64,000 bases of DNA. Source: Oleiagrimonas sp. C23AA (GTDB lineage: Bacteria; Pseudomonadota; Gammaproteobacteria; Xanthomonadales; Rhodanobacteraceae). Shown here piece after piece: positions 33,321 through 42,318 of this stretch (position 1 is its first letter; each line of letters begins with the position of its first letter). A model generated the notes under the pieces. The model saw only the letters and a list, made by a program, of their open reading frames with translations, was not told the origin of the DNA and did no database searches. The position numbers and the translations under genes are program-made. The stretch lies in the NCBI RefSeq assembly GCF_011759385.1, contig NZ_JAARLY010000004.1:62001-126000 (forward strand), read 5' to 3'.

Positions 33321-35435
33321 TCATGCCTTTCCTAGACCTTCTACAATGCGCCGCGCTTGTTTTGCACGCCGGTTAATTTCGCGTAGAGACGAGGCATCAA
33401 CCTCCTCCCTCATCGCACGGGCAAGTGAATCCTCGCAGTCGCGCAGACGCTTCTGCCAAAAGGCCTTGTGGGAACTGTGCATGAGGAACGACTTGCACCC
33501 GACGCAAGTGCCGGCTTCGCGGGCGCCATAGTTGGGGTAGAGCCGCCCGACTGGACGCTGTCCAACGCGAGCCCAGCACTCCATGTGAGCTGAACTCACG
33601 GGCATACAAATTCCATATTCGGTATGGAAAGTGTCGAGTCTGCTCTGCTCCACCCAGCGCCCGATTTCCGTCCACTGGCCGATAAGGCTCAAACCATTCA
33701 ACCTCGCTCTCAACTTTTCGAGTTCTGACGTGAATACGCTGGATCGACGCCCATGCACCGCTATCTCGCCGTTCACCTTATCGCGAATCATGCGGGCCAC
33801 TAGCCGCCTTGAAGCAGACTCAAAATGTTCAAGTTGCGGTGCACTTGAACCCCAGTACCCTAGCTCGGTAATCTGCATATTTACGTGCTTAAATTGTCTT
33901 TGCAGCGCAGGAAGCAGGGAAGGATTTACTGCGTGAACCCAAAGAGCATAGTTCTTTCTAATGCTATGTCCGCGAAGTACTGCGCCACGGGAATCTTTCC
34001 ACCTGAGAAGGTCATTTAATTCTGTCGCGTATGCAGATTCATTTGGCAAAGCATCCCAATCCACTTTTCTTTTTGCGAAGAATTTGTATTGCCTGTTGAT
34101 TTGAGTCACTGACGAGTGATTGACGCCACCAGCCTTCTTTGGAAGACCGTTTCTACCCATAATCGAGACCAGCAAGGCATTCGATCCCAGCAACTCCCGA
34201 TACGGACCAAACAGCCTGTCCAACAGAGCTAGCGCTTGTACGCATAGCGGAAGTTCGGAGTCTCCCCTCCGCCGTTGTCCGGCAAGCCAAGTGGTACGCG
34301 TGGGATATGAAACACCCTTTGACACCGCACCTTTCAGAAAGAATTGGTCATGATGACCCGTCGGGCTCACCCTCTGCTCAATGCATTGCGGGAGGCCAGT
34401 CTTCGCATTTGATCCCGCTTGGATACTACAGAGCTCGCTAACCCGAATTCCTGTCGTCGCTTGAACAATGAGGCAGCACGCTGCACCTAAGTCCTTGGCC
34501 GCATTTTTGAGATCTGCCATCGGCGTTGTAGAGTCAAGGCGACCTAACGGTGGTCGCCAAGGCTGGTCGGCACCGTCTATTTTGGAGAACGAGAACTGGG
34601 TTGCCGCTTTCCTCTGGGCCAGTAACCTTACTGATCGACCCTTAAGGTCGGGAAGTCGGTATGCCTCTTCACATTGATCTCTCACATTGAGGATGTCATT
34701 GCCACGCGAACCGATATAGCCAAGAGCAGCGTTAAGCAGAGGCACCAAGACCTCCTCTGGAAGAGGACTTATCCATCCGCGGGCCTTCGCAGATACGTGC
34801 TTCCCTAACGACTCATAGCCCTGCCGCGGCCAAGGCTCGGTGGGCATGGGTTCAAATCCCGCCTTCAGTAGGCTGAGGCGCTGACGCCAGAGATATTTAA
34901 AAAAGCGTATGCCCGCCGAGGCCGAACCTAACAGAACGCTTTCTTCATCGAGATCCCGCGCAGACCCCTTCCTGCACGTCGATTCGTCGTGGTCCTTTCC
35001 CAAAGCAATTCGAAATGGCAGATCCTCTAAGAACCTATCTGTTGCCTCTTCTGTTATCTGTTTTGGGAGGGTGAGGCCATTTGACACAAGCCAGGGCACA
35101 GCGATCCTCATCGACGCTTGCACTTGACCCATCGTACTGCCTGAAAGCGCGCTTGCCCCGTCGCCTGGATCATTCACCAAACCGTATACAAGATGTTTTA
35201 GCCATGCCAAGACTTCGAGATTGGCTTCGTCCGTCAATTTAGAACCGTCATCGAGCTCGATAGACCAATTCAGTCGACAAGAATACGAATGACCCCCGAC
35301 CTTCTTGGGCTCAAATTGCCAACGCACATCGCTCCACCTACTTCTCTCAGTTACTAAGATGTCCGCAATCGCGTTATCGTGGTCGCTGATTGAGTGCGCT
35401 TTATTGGTACTTGGACGCTCGATCGCTTTTGTCAT
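33321..35435 (-). CDS. Large tyrosine recombinase, third of trio (704 residues)
   Basis: A tyrosine-recombinase fold in the middle of a long protein. Box I is QATTGIRVSELCSI with the catalytic Arg; LRGHSIRKNYALWVHAVN is the HxxR box; FKHVNMQITELGYWG carries the third-box His and the nucleophilic Tyr. So the RHRHY set looks complete. The C-terminus has a cysteine/histidine cluster (GTCVGCKSFLMHSSHKAF), probably zinc-binding, and a coiled-coil end. It starts 29 bases after the second recombinase. Size and position resemble GmtZ-type integrases of gamma-mobile-trio islands; I could not check this by search. Confidence 0.75.
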   Translation of the reverse strand: MTKAIERPSTNKAHSISDHDNAIADILVTERSRWSDVRWQFEPKKVGGHSYSCRLNWSIELDDGSKLTDEANLEVLAWLKHLVYGLVNDPGDGASALSGSTMGQVQASMRIAVPWLVSNGLTLPKQITEEATDRFLEDLPFRIALGKDHDESTCRKGSARDLDEESVLLGSASAGIRFFKYLWRQRLSLLKAGFEPMPTEPWPRQGYESLGKHVSAKARGWISPLPEEVLVPLLNAALGYIGSRGNDILNVRDQCEEAYRLPDLKGRSVRLLAQRKAATQFSFSKIDGADQPWRPPLGRLDSTTPMADLKNAAKDLGAACCLIVQATTGIRVSELCSIQAGSNAKTGLPQCIEQRVSPTGHHDQFFLKGAVSKGVSYPTRTTWLAGQRRRGDSELPLCVQALALLDRLFGPYRELLGSNALLVSIMGRNGLPKKAGGVNHSSVTQINRQYKFFAKRKVDWDALPNESAYATELNDLLRWKDSRGAVLRGHSIRKNYALWVHAVNPSLLPALQRQFKHVNMQITELGYWGSSAPQLEHFESASRRLVARMIRDKVNGEIAVHGRRSSVFTSELEKLRARLNGLSLIGQWTEIGRWVEQSRLDTFHTEYGICMPVSSAHMECWARVGQRPVGRLYPNYGAREAGTCVGCKSFLMHSSHKAFWQKRLRDCEDSLARAMREEVDASSLREINRRAKQARRIVEGLGKA

Positions 35436-35464
35436 TTCTCGTTCGTTTCCATTTGCCCGCTTCG

Positions 35465-37366
35465 CTAACCGACTTGGGGCACTGTGACGTCAAGTTCTCG
35501 GGCGGCCTCGATAACCTCCTCGGGGACCACCGCTAGCAGGCCAGAAAGACTTGTGCTAATTGGACTCCAGACGTCCAGCCAAGCTCTTGCGTCCAGCATC
35601 TCTTGCGCTTCATTTATTCGCCGGTCAAGCGAGAGCCAAAATGCTACCGCCAGAGGGTCACTCGGGTCAGCCACGGCGTGCTGGCAGCCAGGGCAGTGGC
35701 CATACGCTCTACAGAGCCGGTATTTGCGTTGTCCCGATATCGGGGAGTCATAGGGATCGAGGCAAACGAAGCCGGGCGTTGAGGCACCCTTGTCGTGATA
35801 AGGGGCCCTTGCACGTGGCCTAACATCAATAGTGCCAACGGTGGCAACGTAACGCTCCAGGTGCTCTACGGCTGTGCCAAGGATTTCCTCTTCACGCTGT
35901 CTCGTGGCTGACCCTACGTAATGCCCTTCGGTCGTGTTGTAACTTTGATGCCTGAGGGCTTGGCTTGCGATTAGTGAGCCATGTTGGAGCGAAATGAGAT
36001 CCGCAAGAGTCGGCCGAATTTGGGCAAGGCAGAAGCGCGATAGCGACCAGCGCCGCACGAAATCGTCCAATGCGTGAGTCAAGGAACCCGAGTGTGATGG
36101 GCCACTCGAAGACTTGAATATGGTGCCCTTAAGGGAGCTTCCCCAAACAGGCCGATACAGGAAGAGTTGTCGAGATATCGTCGGCGGCGTAACCTTGCGA
36201 ATGTGCTTGGTTATATCAAGAATCAGATCGATCAATGGACCTACGACTTCATAGTCAAGCACCTTTGTATAGTTTTCATTGTGGGCGCGACCTTTCCGTG
36301 CTGAAATTCTTACCCGCCTTTCGCCGAGGATAGTCTCTTGATGTATGTCGTCCAAGGATAGATTGAGCAGGGCTTCTGGGTTAAATCCTCCTTCGATCGC
36401 AAGCAACAGCACGAATGGAACCATGTCACGCGCTGTTGCATATCGGTACTTGCAAAGCGTTGTTAGACCGTGCGGTTTTAGGCCACGTCTTCGTAGGTGT
36501 GGTGGTGTGCGATACACGGCTTTTGCCAATTCAGGCCAGTCCCGCACAAGTTGCTCACCGCTCGGCAGCGTCTCTTTATATTTCTGCACAGCAGCTGCGA
36601 GAGCCACGTCGAGCTCAAAGTAATTGGTACTTCCTGCATGCAGCTTCGCCATTCCGCTTCGGATTAGGCGGCGCCCTTCCGCAAATCTCTCTCGGATTTC
36701 GTGGACCTCCTCATGAGCGCACCTCATAATTTCTTTGAGCATGTCGGCATTTAGGAGCACTTTCCTAGAAGCGAAGCGATGCGCTCCGGAATGCGTGTTC
36801 CTCGGGAAGTCGCGCAGCACGTTTTTCGCTTCCATGGACCACTCTGGATTGGAGCAGAGCCGCTCAATGACTGCTCTTGCCGCGTTGACTCTCTTTCTTG
36901 CGGAATTTGGGCTTAGCGCTGCGCTACCTGTGCTTGCAGCATTAGGCGAGTCTTGCCACTTCACGTAGCGTATTAGCAGCGGACGACTGAGATCGCGTAG
37001 CTTTACGGTCGGTAGGTGGACTTTCAAAAACTCAACCAACCCAAGCTTTAGGTTATTTGCAGACATTTGGCGGCTTCGAGGCGACAATTCTCGGAGCCAC
37101 GCCTTCAATGCCCACGCCAGTGGCTTAGCCAGATTCGGCAACGCCGTGAGATAGGAAATATCCATTTGATGACTAGTACCGAATGCATCTCGGAACTGGA
37201 TATAGGTTGCATTAGAAGAACCAAGGTATGAACTATCAACACTCGACGGGCGGTGATCACGCGTTGATCTTATGGTGTCAGTGAGGTTTGTGGCGGGGAC
37301 CTTGGATGTGAGGTCTGACGCCTGCTCCGCAAGTAGCCTGCCGGCGTTTGGTCGTCGGCTAGCCAT
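35465..37366 (-). CDS. Tyrosine recombinase-like protein with degenerate active site, second of trio
   Basis: A 633-residue protein, the size of Tn554 TnpB. The core is recognisable, but the catalytic residues are partly replaced. Box I reads LAIEGGFNPEALLNLSLDDI with Asn where Arg is expected; the HxxR box reads AQIRPTLADLI, so the His is lost and the Arg kept. LRHQSYNTTEGHYVG keeps the third-box His and the Tyr. The C-terminus has CLDPYDSPISGQRKYRLCRAYGHCPGCQH, a likely zinc-binding cluster. It overlaps the first recombinase gene by 8 bases. It may act as a structural partner in a heteromeric recombinase. Confidence 0.75.
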   Translation of the reverse strand: MASRRPNAGRLLAEQASDLTSKVPATNLTDTIRSTRDHRPSSVDSSYLGSSNATYIQFRDAFGTSHQMDISYLTALPNLAKPLAWALKAWLRELSPRSRQMSANNLKLGLVEFLKVHLPTVKLRDLSRPLLIRYVKWQDSPNAASTGSAALSPNSARKRVNAARAVIERLCSNPEWSMEAKNVLRDFPRNTHSGAHRFASRKVLLNADMLKEIMRCAHEEVHEIRERFAEGRRLIRSGMAKLHAGSTNYFELDVALAAAVQKYKETLPSGEQLVRDWPELAKAVYRTPPHLRRRGLKPHGLTTLCKYRYATARDMVPFVLLLAIEGGFNPEALLNLSLDDIHQETILGERRVRISARKGRAHNENYTKVLDYEVVGPLIDLILDITKHIRKVTPPTISRQLFLYRPVWGSSLKGTIFKSSSGPSHSGSLTHALDDFVRRWSLSRFCLAQIRPTLADLISLQHGSLIASQALRHQSYNTTEGHYVGSATRQREEEILGTAVEHLERYVATVGTIDVRPRARAPYHDKGASTPGFVCLDPYDSPISGQRKYRLCRAYGHCPGCQHAVADPSDPLAVAFWLSLDRRINEAQEMLDARAWLDVWSPISTSLSGLLAVVPEEVIEAARELDVTVPQVG

Positions 37367-38609
37367 CGATTAAACCAGCAAGGATTCGGGTGCTACTCGT
37401 TTGGTAGGCGAATTCCCACTTTGAATAAGCACTGACGAATTGTAGGTAGGTATCTGTTGTTGTGCGCAGATTTGAATGTCCTAGCTGGCTCTGAATTAGC
37501 TTCCATGGCTCGACATTGCCAATCGACCTCTGCGCGAAGTAGGTCATTACGGCATAAGTGTGTCGCAAGTCATGAGGACTGTGGGTGGCGAGACTGTTCT
37601 TACAGTCGTCATTTTTCCTGCAAAGCCCCGCGCGGATACATGCTTGTGAGAAGATAGCTTGATATCGGCGTATGGATAGCTTCTTGCCCCGGTGAGACCG
37701 ATGTGCCTTGATGCCGTTTACAAAAACAAACTCGTGATTCCTTGGCAGATGGCACGTTGATTGCGTGCGCTCGCCTTGTATGTATTCTTTTGTAGCAAGG
37801 ACAAGCCAATTTGGAACAGCTATTATTCTAGCCTTGTTGTACTTACCGATTACGCTGATCGGGGAGTGGTCAAATGGCTTTTTTGGGTTCGTCGGCAACG
37901 TGTGAAACTGACTGACGGTTAAGCCCGGATGGCGATCAGTGGTGAGATCAAGGTCTCGCCCAAGAACTTCCTCGATGCGCAAGCCGCAGTAAAGGAGCCA
38001 TTCGGCGATCAGTCGATTGCGCGAGCGGCTTTCGGCCTGGAAGCCTTCCTTTCCGTCGTCTGGTCCAAGCTCATTCAGTAGTTGCTTCACCAACTGTGGT
38101 TCAAGTACTCGGACTCGATCAAGTGCGCGACGGGGGACCAGACTCATCTTGGCGCTCTCAGTTCCGATCGGGCGAATGGAAAATCCATTTGAGAAGCGGA
38201 TGTTTTTAGGAACGCGCTGCTGCTCTTGATAAGGAAGATTCCAGCCCAGCCGCTTCCCAATTTCGTAAAAGTTGGACACGGCGATCAGTCGTTGCCGGAT
38301 GGTGCCTGGGGCGTATGGTCGGTTCGTCACGGGGTTTGTTGCGTTACACAGCGCGTCTAGGTAGTCGAGGAGATCGTCGTGGGTGGCACGTCGTATTTCC
38401 TTACCCTTGGCCAGAAGAAAGTTTGTCCAGTGAGAGAGTCTATAAACGACATTGCGCTGTTGGTTATGCGACGACCTGGAAACCTTCACGGCGAGGTATC
38501 GCGTCACATCTGGGTCTACCCGCATCGCTGGATGCTCAACAAGTAGGTACGCGAGCCTTCCTCGTTTTGGGGTATCTACGCGGTGAACTCGGTACTCGTG
38601 CGTTGTCAC
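37359..38609 (-). CDS. Tyrosine recombinase/integrase, first of trio
   Basis: A 416-residue integrase with a complete active site: YCGLRIEEVLG (Arg near 210), SPHDLRHTYAVMTYF (HxxR near 346-349) and QLGHSNLRTTTDTYLQF (His and nucleophilic Tyr near the C-terminus). The N-terminal SAM-like core-binding domain precedes it (NVVYRLSHWTNFLLAKGKEIRRATHDDLLDYLDAL). It is nearest the element's right end, 128 bases from the junction, and leads the operon of three recombinases. It corresponds in position to TnpA of Tn554-type elements and probably carries out strand exchange. Confidence 0.9.
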   Translation of the reverse strand: MTTHEYRVHRVDTPKRGRLAYLLVEHPAMRVDPDVTRYLAVKVSRSSHNQQRNVVYRLSHWTNFLLAKGKEIRRATHDDLLDYLDALCNATNPVTNRPYAPGTIRQRLIAVSNFYEIGKRLGWNLPYQEQQRVPKNIRFSNGFSIRPIGTESAKMSLVPRRALDRVRVLEPQLVKQLLNELGPDDGKEGFQAESRSRNRLIAEWLLYCGLRIEEVLGRDLDLTTDRHPGLTVSQFHTLPTNPKKPFDHSPISVIGKYNKARIIAVPNWLVLATKEYIQGERTQSTCHLPRNHEFVFVNGIKAHRSHRGKKLSIRRYQAIFSQACIRAGLCRKNDDCKNSLATHSPHDLRHTYAVMTYFAQRSIGNVEPWKLIQSQLGHSNLRTTTDTYLQFVSAYSKWEFAYQTSSTRILAGLIDG

Positions 38610-38665
38610 AATCTCACCTGATCGACTCGCTCATGTGGCCTCTGGCCATAAGTTTCGGTGCCGAG

Positions 38666-38736
38666 GTTCACGAGCCTTGCACAAGGCCAAGCAAGCTCCT
38701 GAGGCTCGTGAACTTAACGCAACTGGGTACACATTA
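38666..38736. repeat. Right-end recombination site with inverted repeats
   Basis: GTTCACGAGCCT (38666-38677) and AGGCTCGTGAAC (38702-38713) form a perfect 12-bp inverted repeat separated by 24 bases. Next, 38727-38736 is the right terminal repeat, whose complement TAATGTGTAC mirrors TAATACGTAC at the left end (8 of 10). The order fits arm-type and core-type recombinase binding sites between the integrase gene and the junction at 38737/38738. Confidence 0.6.
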
Positions 38737-38737
38737 C

Positions 38738-38989
38738 GTGCTCGCAGCCACGGTAGGGATTGATGGCCTGATCAAAGCCGATATCGGGCGAGTCGTTACG
38801 CGTAATCACGCTGCGCGCGCGCTCGATGCTGACCTGGGTGCGCGGCCGCGCAGACGGCTCATCCTCCGGCGTGCCGGCAAGCTGCCAGCCATCGTCCTCG
38901 GCGTGATGGCGCACCGACTCGAAGCGCCCCTCCGGATTGGAAGCAGCGCCACGGCCCTTGATGATGGATGGCGGATCGAACGCAGGCAT
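38738..38989 (-). pseudogene. Radical SAM protein (PA0069-like), N-terminal fragment
   Basis: Residues 1-84 of the interrupted radical SAM protein, starting [21 protein letters not shown] (the [14 protein letters not shown] opening is typical of this family) and ending INPYRGCEH. It contains only the first cysteine of CxxxCxxC. After the junction the frame reads seven element-encoded residues (VMCTQLR) and stops at 38714. The rest of the gene is at 14977-15819. Loss of the iron-sulfur cluster should abolish activity while the element is integrated. Confidence 0.92.
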
Positions 38990-39032
38990 AGGCGCAAGCC
39001 TACGCCGCGCGCGTCTCAGCTGACGCGATGGA

Positions 39033-40421
39033 CTAGCGCAGCAGCAAACGCCGCATGACACTGAATCCGCGCCCGTACGGCGGTCGCAACAACGCCGTAC
39101 CCGTACGCCGTGACTGGCGCAGTATCGGCAACGTATGCGAGAACGTCTCGAAGCCGGCGCGGCCGTGATAGGCACCCATGCCCGAGGCGCCCACGCCGCC
39201 GAAGGGCAGGCTGTGCTGGGCGATGTGGAACAGCGTGTCGTTGACGGTGACACCACCGGCGCTGCAGGTGCTCAGCACCCGTTCCAGACTGTCGCGTCGG
39301 CTGGTAAAGACATACAGCGCCAGCGGATGCGGGCGCGCGCGAATATAGTCAATGGCCTCATCCAGGTGGTCGTAGGGCACCAGCGGCAGCAGCGGCCCGA
39401 AGATTTCCTCGCGCATCAGCGCCGAGCCCGGTTCCACCTCGCTCAGCACAGTCAACGGCATGCGCCGACCGCGACCCACACGTGCCAGCGGATGCGACCT
39501 GGCGCCACCGGCTTCGGCCTCGGCGCGCAGTTTCATCAGACGCTGCAGATGGCCGTCGTTGATGATGGCGCTGTATTGCTCGTTCTCGGCAAAGCGCGGG
39601 TACAGGTGGCCGAAGGCACGGCGCGCGGCAGCGATGAAATCCTCGACACGATCGCGTGGCAGCAGCACGTAATCCGGGGCGATGCAGGTCTGTCCGGCGT
39701 TGACCGACTTGCCATAGACAATGCGCTCGACGGCGCGCTCAAAATCGGCATCTGGCGCGATCAGGGCCGGCGACTTGCCGCCCAGCTCCAGCGTCACCGG
39801 CACCAGGTGCTCGGCAGCCGCCTTCATCACCGCATGACCGACCCGCGTGGAGCCGGTGAACAGCAGATGGTCGAACGCCAACGCGGCGAATGCGCGCGCC
39901 ACCTCGGCATCACCCTCGACCACCGCCACCGAGCCATCCTTCAGGTACTCGGGCAGCAGGCGAGCCAGCAGTGCCGAGGTGCGCGGTGTGTGCTCGGACA
40001 GCTTGAGCATGACGCGATTGCCGGCCGCCAGTGCATCGGTGAGCGGCCCCAGCGCCAGGTACAGCGGGTAGTTCCACGGCACCAGGATGCCGACCACGCC
40101 CTTGGGCCGCGGCCGTTGCTCGGTACGCGCCGGCCAGAACCAGCGCGAGGCACGCCCATGCTGCGTACGCATCCAGCGCCGGCCATGCTTCAGCGCGTGA
40201 TCGATGCCGGTCAGTGTAGGGACCAGCTCCAGCAACTGGGTTTCCTCGGCAGCACGCCCCTGAAAGTCGGCATCGATCGCCTCGGCAAGCGCTGTCCCCT
40301 GCTCGATCACCAAACAGCGCAAGGCCTTGAGCCGGGCTCGCCGCACAGCCCAGTCCGGCAGCGGATTGGCGTGATGGGCCTGGCGCAGGGTATCGAGCGT
40401 GACAATCAGATGGTTGCGCAT
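39033..40421 (-). CDS. Aldehyde dehydrogenase, coniferyl-aldehyde-dehydrogenase-like
   Basis: A 462-residue NAD(P)-dependent aldehyde dehydrogenase lacking the usual 30-residue N-terminal oligomerisation extension. The catalytic Cys is in [17 protein letters not shown], the general-base Glu in [14 protein letters not shown], and the cofactor block is [38 protein letters not shown] and [14 protein letters not shown] also match. The short form with [13 protein letters not shown] is that of coniferyl aldehyde dehydrogenases. A C-terminal [27 protein letters not shown] confirms full length. Natural substrate not determined. Confidence 0.9.
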   Translation of the reverse strand: MRNHLIVTLDTLRQAHHANPLPDWAVRRARLKALRCLVIEQGTALAEAIDADFQGRAAEETQLLELVPTLTGIDHALKHGRRWMRTQHGRASRWFWPARTEQRPRPKGVVGILVPWNYPLYLALGPLTDALAAGNRVMLKLSEHTPRTSALLARLLPEYLKDGSVAVVEGDAEVARAFAALAFDHLLFTGSTRVGHAVMKAAAEHLVPVTLELGGKSPALIAPDADFERAVERIVYGKSVNAGQTCIAPDYVLLPRDRVEDFIAAARRAFGHLYPRFAENEQYSAIINDGHLQRLMKLRAEAEAGGARSHPLARVGRGRRMPLTVLSEVEPGSALMREEIFGPLLPLVPYDHLDEAIDYIRARPHPLALYVFTSRRDSLERVLSTCSAGGVTVNDTLFHIAQHSLPFGGVGASGMGAYHGRAGFETFSHTLPILRQSRRTGTALLRPPYGRGFSVMRRLLLR

Positions 40422-40521
40422 GGGAGCATCGTAAGTGGCCGGACGGGCGCGGCGTTAGCGTGGCGCTTGTCGCCAGCCACGATTATGATCGAATCAAGAT
40501 CCACCGTCCCAGCCCACGCCC

Positions 40522-40752
40522 ATGCGCCTTGTGTTCGCCTGCATCACGCTGCTCGGCTTCGCCCTGCTGTTCGCCCACTCGGCCGGCTGGGTGGCCTTGG
40601 GAGTAGTCATGCTGCTGGGCGGCGGCATCGCCACCGGCTTTGCCATCGCCCACCGTCGCATCGCCTCGCATGCGCGCGATGAGGAACTGAACAGCTACGA
40701 ATTGGATCAGCTACGTCGGCAGGCCAAGCGCGAAGATGACCCGCTACGCTGA
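40522..40752 (+). CDS. Small membrane protein, 76 residues
   Basis: Two hydrophobic helices (LVFACITLLGFALLFAHSAGW and VALGVVMLLGGGIATGFAIAH) followed by a charged tail (RRIASHARDEELNSYELDQLRRQAKREDDPLR). It is divergent from the aldehyde dehydrogenase and convergent with the porin. GCCCC...GGGGC around 40772-40793 may act as a weak terminator between them. Uncharacterised. Confidence 0.6.
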   Translation: MRLVFACITLLGFALLFAHSAGWVALGVVMLLGGGIATGFAIAHRRIASHARDEELNSYELDQLRRQAKREDDPLR

Positions 40753-40805
40753 CGCGCCCGAGCACGACGCCAGCCCCTCCCCAGATGGGGCCGGCAGATA
40801 CCACC

Positions 40806-42239
40806 CTAGAACTTGTACATGGCGCTGATACTGAACTGGTTGCCGGAGGTTCGGGTGCGATCACTACCATCCGTGGTGGTGTCAAGTGTGTCACGCAGCC
40901 ATTCCAGCCCCAGTGCATAGGGCCCCTGGCTATATTCCAGATTGATCGCCGCCTGGCGGTTCTTCAGACGGCCGCTGGCACCATAGCCCAGCCAATCGAT
41001 GACATCGCCGGTATCAGGCTTGCTGTAGGCATAGAACAGGTTGGCACTCCAGTTAGGCGTGAACTTGTAGCCAGCCTGCACAAAGCCGCCCTTCTCACTG
41101 ATGTCACCAAACTGCACCAGGTCACCAAACAGCTGACCCAGGCCCTTGCCGGTGTACACCTGACCCTTGAACATCCACGGGCCCGGTGTCCAGGCGCCGC
41201 CGACTTCATAACCCGTGCTGGTAATGGTCGACTGGATCGGTGTGGGCGCGCTGCCGCCGACACCGGAAAGATCGATGCGGCTCCAGGTGGCGGCCGCATA
41301 ACCGAGCCAATCGCCATCCTTGACGTTGATGCGCGCCTGCAGCTGCGGGTGGAAATTGGCGTTGCCAGCCGACTGGTAATTGAGGTTGTCGCCCGGGCCA
41401 CTCCAGTTGCCGTCGAACGCGCCCAGGTCAAGCCGCCATTTGGCGCCACTGTCGGTGCCATGGTTGAGGTCCTGCATCAGCACCACACCCGGATAACGCC
41501 AGCCGATGTAACCGGCGCCAAAACCCAATGGAAAGGCCACGTGCGCCAGCGAAGAAGGCACGTTTGAGATCGGGAACATCAACTCCCACTGCTGGCCCAT
41601 GCGCACCGTGGTGCCGGTGTCGGGATTGGTCAGGTCGACATAGGCCTGGCGCAGTCGCGGCGTGGCCTGTTGGCGGCTGTAGGCGCCGCTGCCATTGAAG
41701 CCCCCGAAGAAATCGGCCTCGATGCGCCCGCTCGCCAACCAGTTGCTTGAGCCCACACGCGGTCCGGTGATGTCGAACCAGAAGCGCGTGTTGCGCACAT
41801 CCACACCACTGAGCGCACCGTCATTGGCGGCGCCGGGCAACGGCATCTCGGCGTTCTGGCCGTTGCCGAAATAGAAGTTGCGGCTCTGATGGAAAGCGGT
41901 CGCGCTGATGATGCCGTGCATGGCCACCGTGACACCCGGTGAAGTGACGAATGACGGTACCTGGCTCTTGGCCGTTTCGGCGGCGACCTGTGTAGACGGC
42001 GCAGCTGCTGCTGGTGACGGCTGCTGCTGCGTGGCTTGCGCATGCTCAAGCTTCATCACGCTTTGGCGCAGCATCTGGATCTCCTTCTGCTGCTGGTCGA
42101 TCTGCTGCTGCTGGCGGTCGATCAGCGAATGCAGTGCCTTGATATCACTGCCTTGCTGCATGGGTGCCGCAACCACCGAAGTAGTGCCGGCCAAGGCCAG
42201 GCTGGCTGCAAGTGCACAAAACATGGGATGTCTATTCAT
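40806..42239 (-). CDS. DcaP-like trimeric outer-membrane porin
   Basis: A 477-residue outer-membrane protein: signal peptide (MNRHPMFCALAASLALAGTTSVVAAP), then a periplasmic coiled coil rich in Gln (LHSLIDRQQQQIDQQQKEIQMLRQSVMKLE), a Pro/Ala linker and a beta-barrel of alternating strands ending in ISAMYKF with the C-terminal Phe needed for insertion. The N-terminal coiled coil plus the VRNTRFWFDITGP and RLRQAYVDL blocks match DcaP-family porins, which take up dicarboxylic and other organic acids. Its position beside acetate uptake and activation genes suggests organic-acid entry. Confidence 0.85.
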   Translation of the reverse strand: MNRHPMFCALAASLALAGTTSVVAAPMQQGSDIKALHSLIDRQQQQIDQQQKEIQMLRQSVMKLEHAQATQQQPSPAAAAPSTQVAAETAKSQVPSFVTSPGVTVAMHGIISATAFHQSRNFYFGNGQNAEMPLPGAANDGALSGVDVRNTRFWFDITGPRVGSSNWLASGRIEADFFGGFNGSGAYSRQQATPRLRQAYVDLTNPDTGTTVRMGQQWELMFPISNVPSSLAHVAFPLGFGAGYIGWRYPGVVLMQDLNHGTDSGAKWRLDLGAFDGNWSGPGDNLNYQSAGNANFHPQLQARINVKDGDWLGYAAATWSRIDLSGVGGSAPTPIQSTITSTGYEVGGAWTPGPWMFKGQVYTGKGLGQLFGDLVQFGDISEKGGFVQAGYKFTPNWSANLFYAYSKPDTGDVIDWLGYGASGRLKNRQAAINLEYSQGPYALGLEWLRDTLDTTTDGSDRTRTSGNQFSISAMYKF

Positions 42240-42318
42240 AACGGCTTTCCTGCCTCATGGCTGCGGCGACGACACCAGCGGTCGCGCGAACAGGGCGATG
42301 ATATCTGTCAAACCTGCT

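Larger units (their letters stand above)
15820..38737. mobile_element. 22.9-kb integrative element with tyrosine recombinase trio
   Basis: The ends are defined by the two halves of the interrupted radical SAM gene: chromosome stops after the GCAGCC at 15814-15819 and resumes with GTGCTC at 38738, so the insert is 22,918 bp give or take a few bases of crossover core. Near-terminal inverted repeats are visible: TAATACGTAC at 15825-15834 and its counterpart TAATGTGTAC, reverse complement of 38727-38736. Three tyrosine recombinases and a small coiled-coil protein occupy the right end. There is no tRNA target, no phage structural gene and no conjugation gene, so it resembles Tn554/RIT-like or gamma-mobile-trio elements rather than a prophage or ICE. 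Cargo is defence and SOS-type genes, and base composition is visibly less GC-rich than the flanks. Confidence 0.9.

Noticed and set aside
15820-38737. Prophage or conjugative element
   Set aside because: No capsid, tail, lysis, relaxase or type IV secretion genes are present, and the integration site is not a tRNA.
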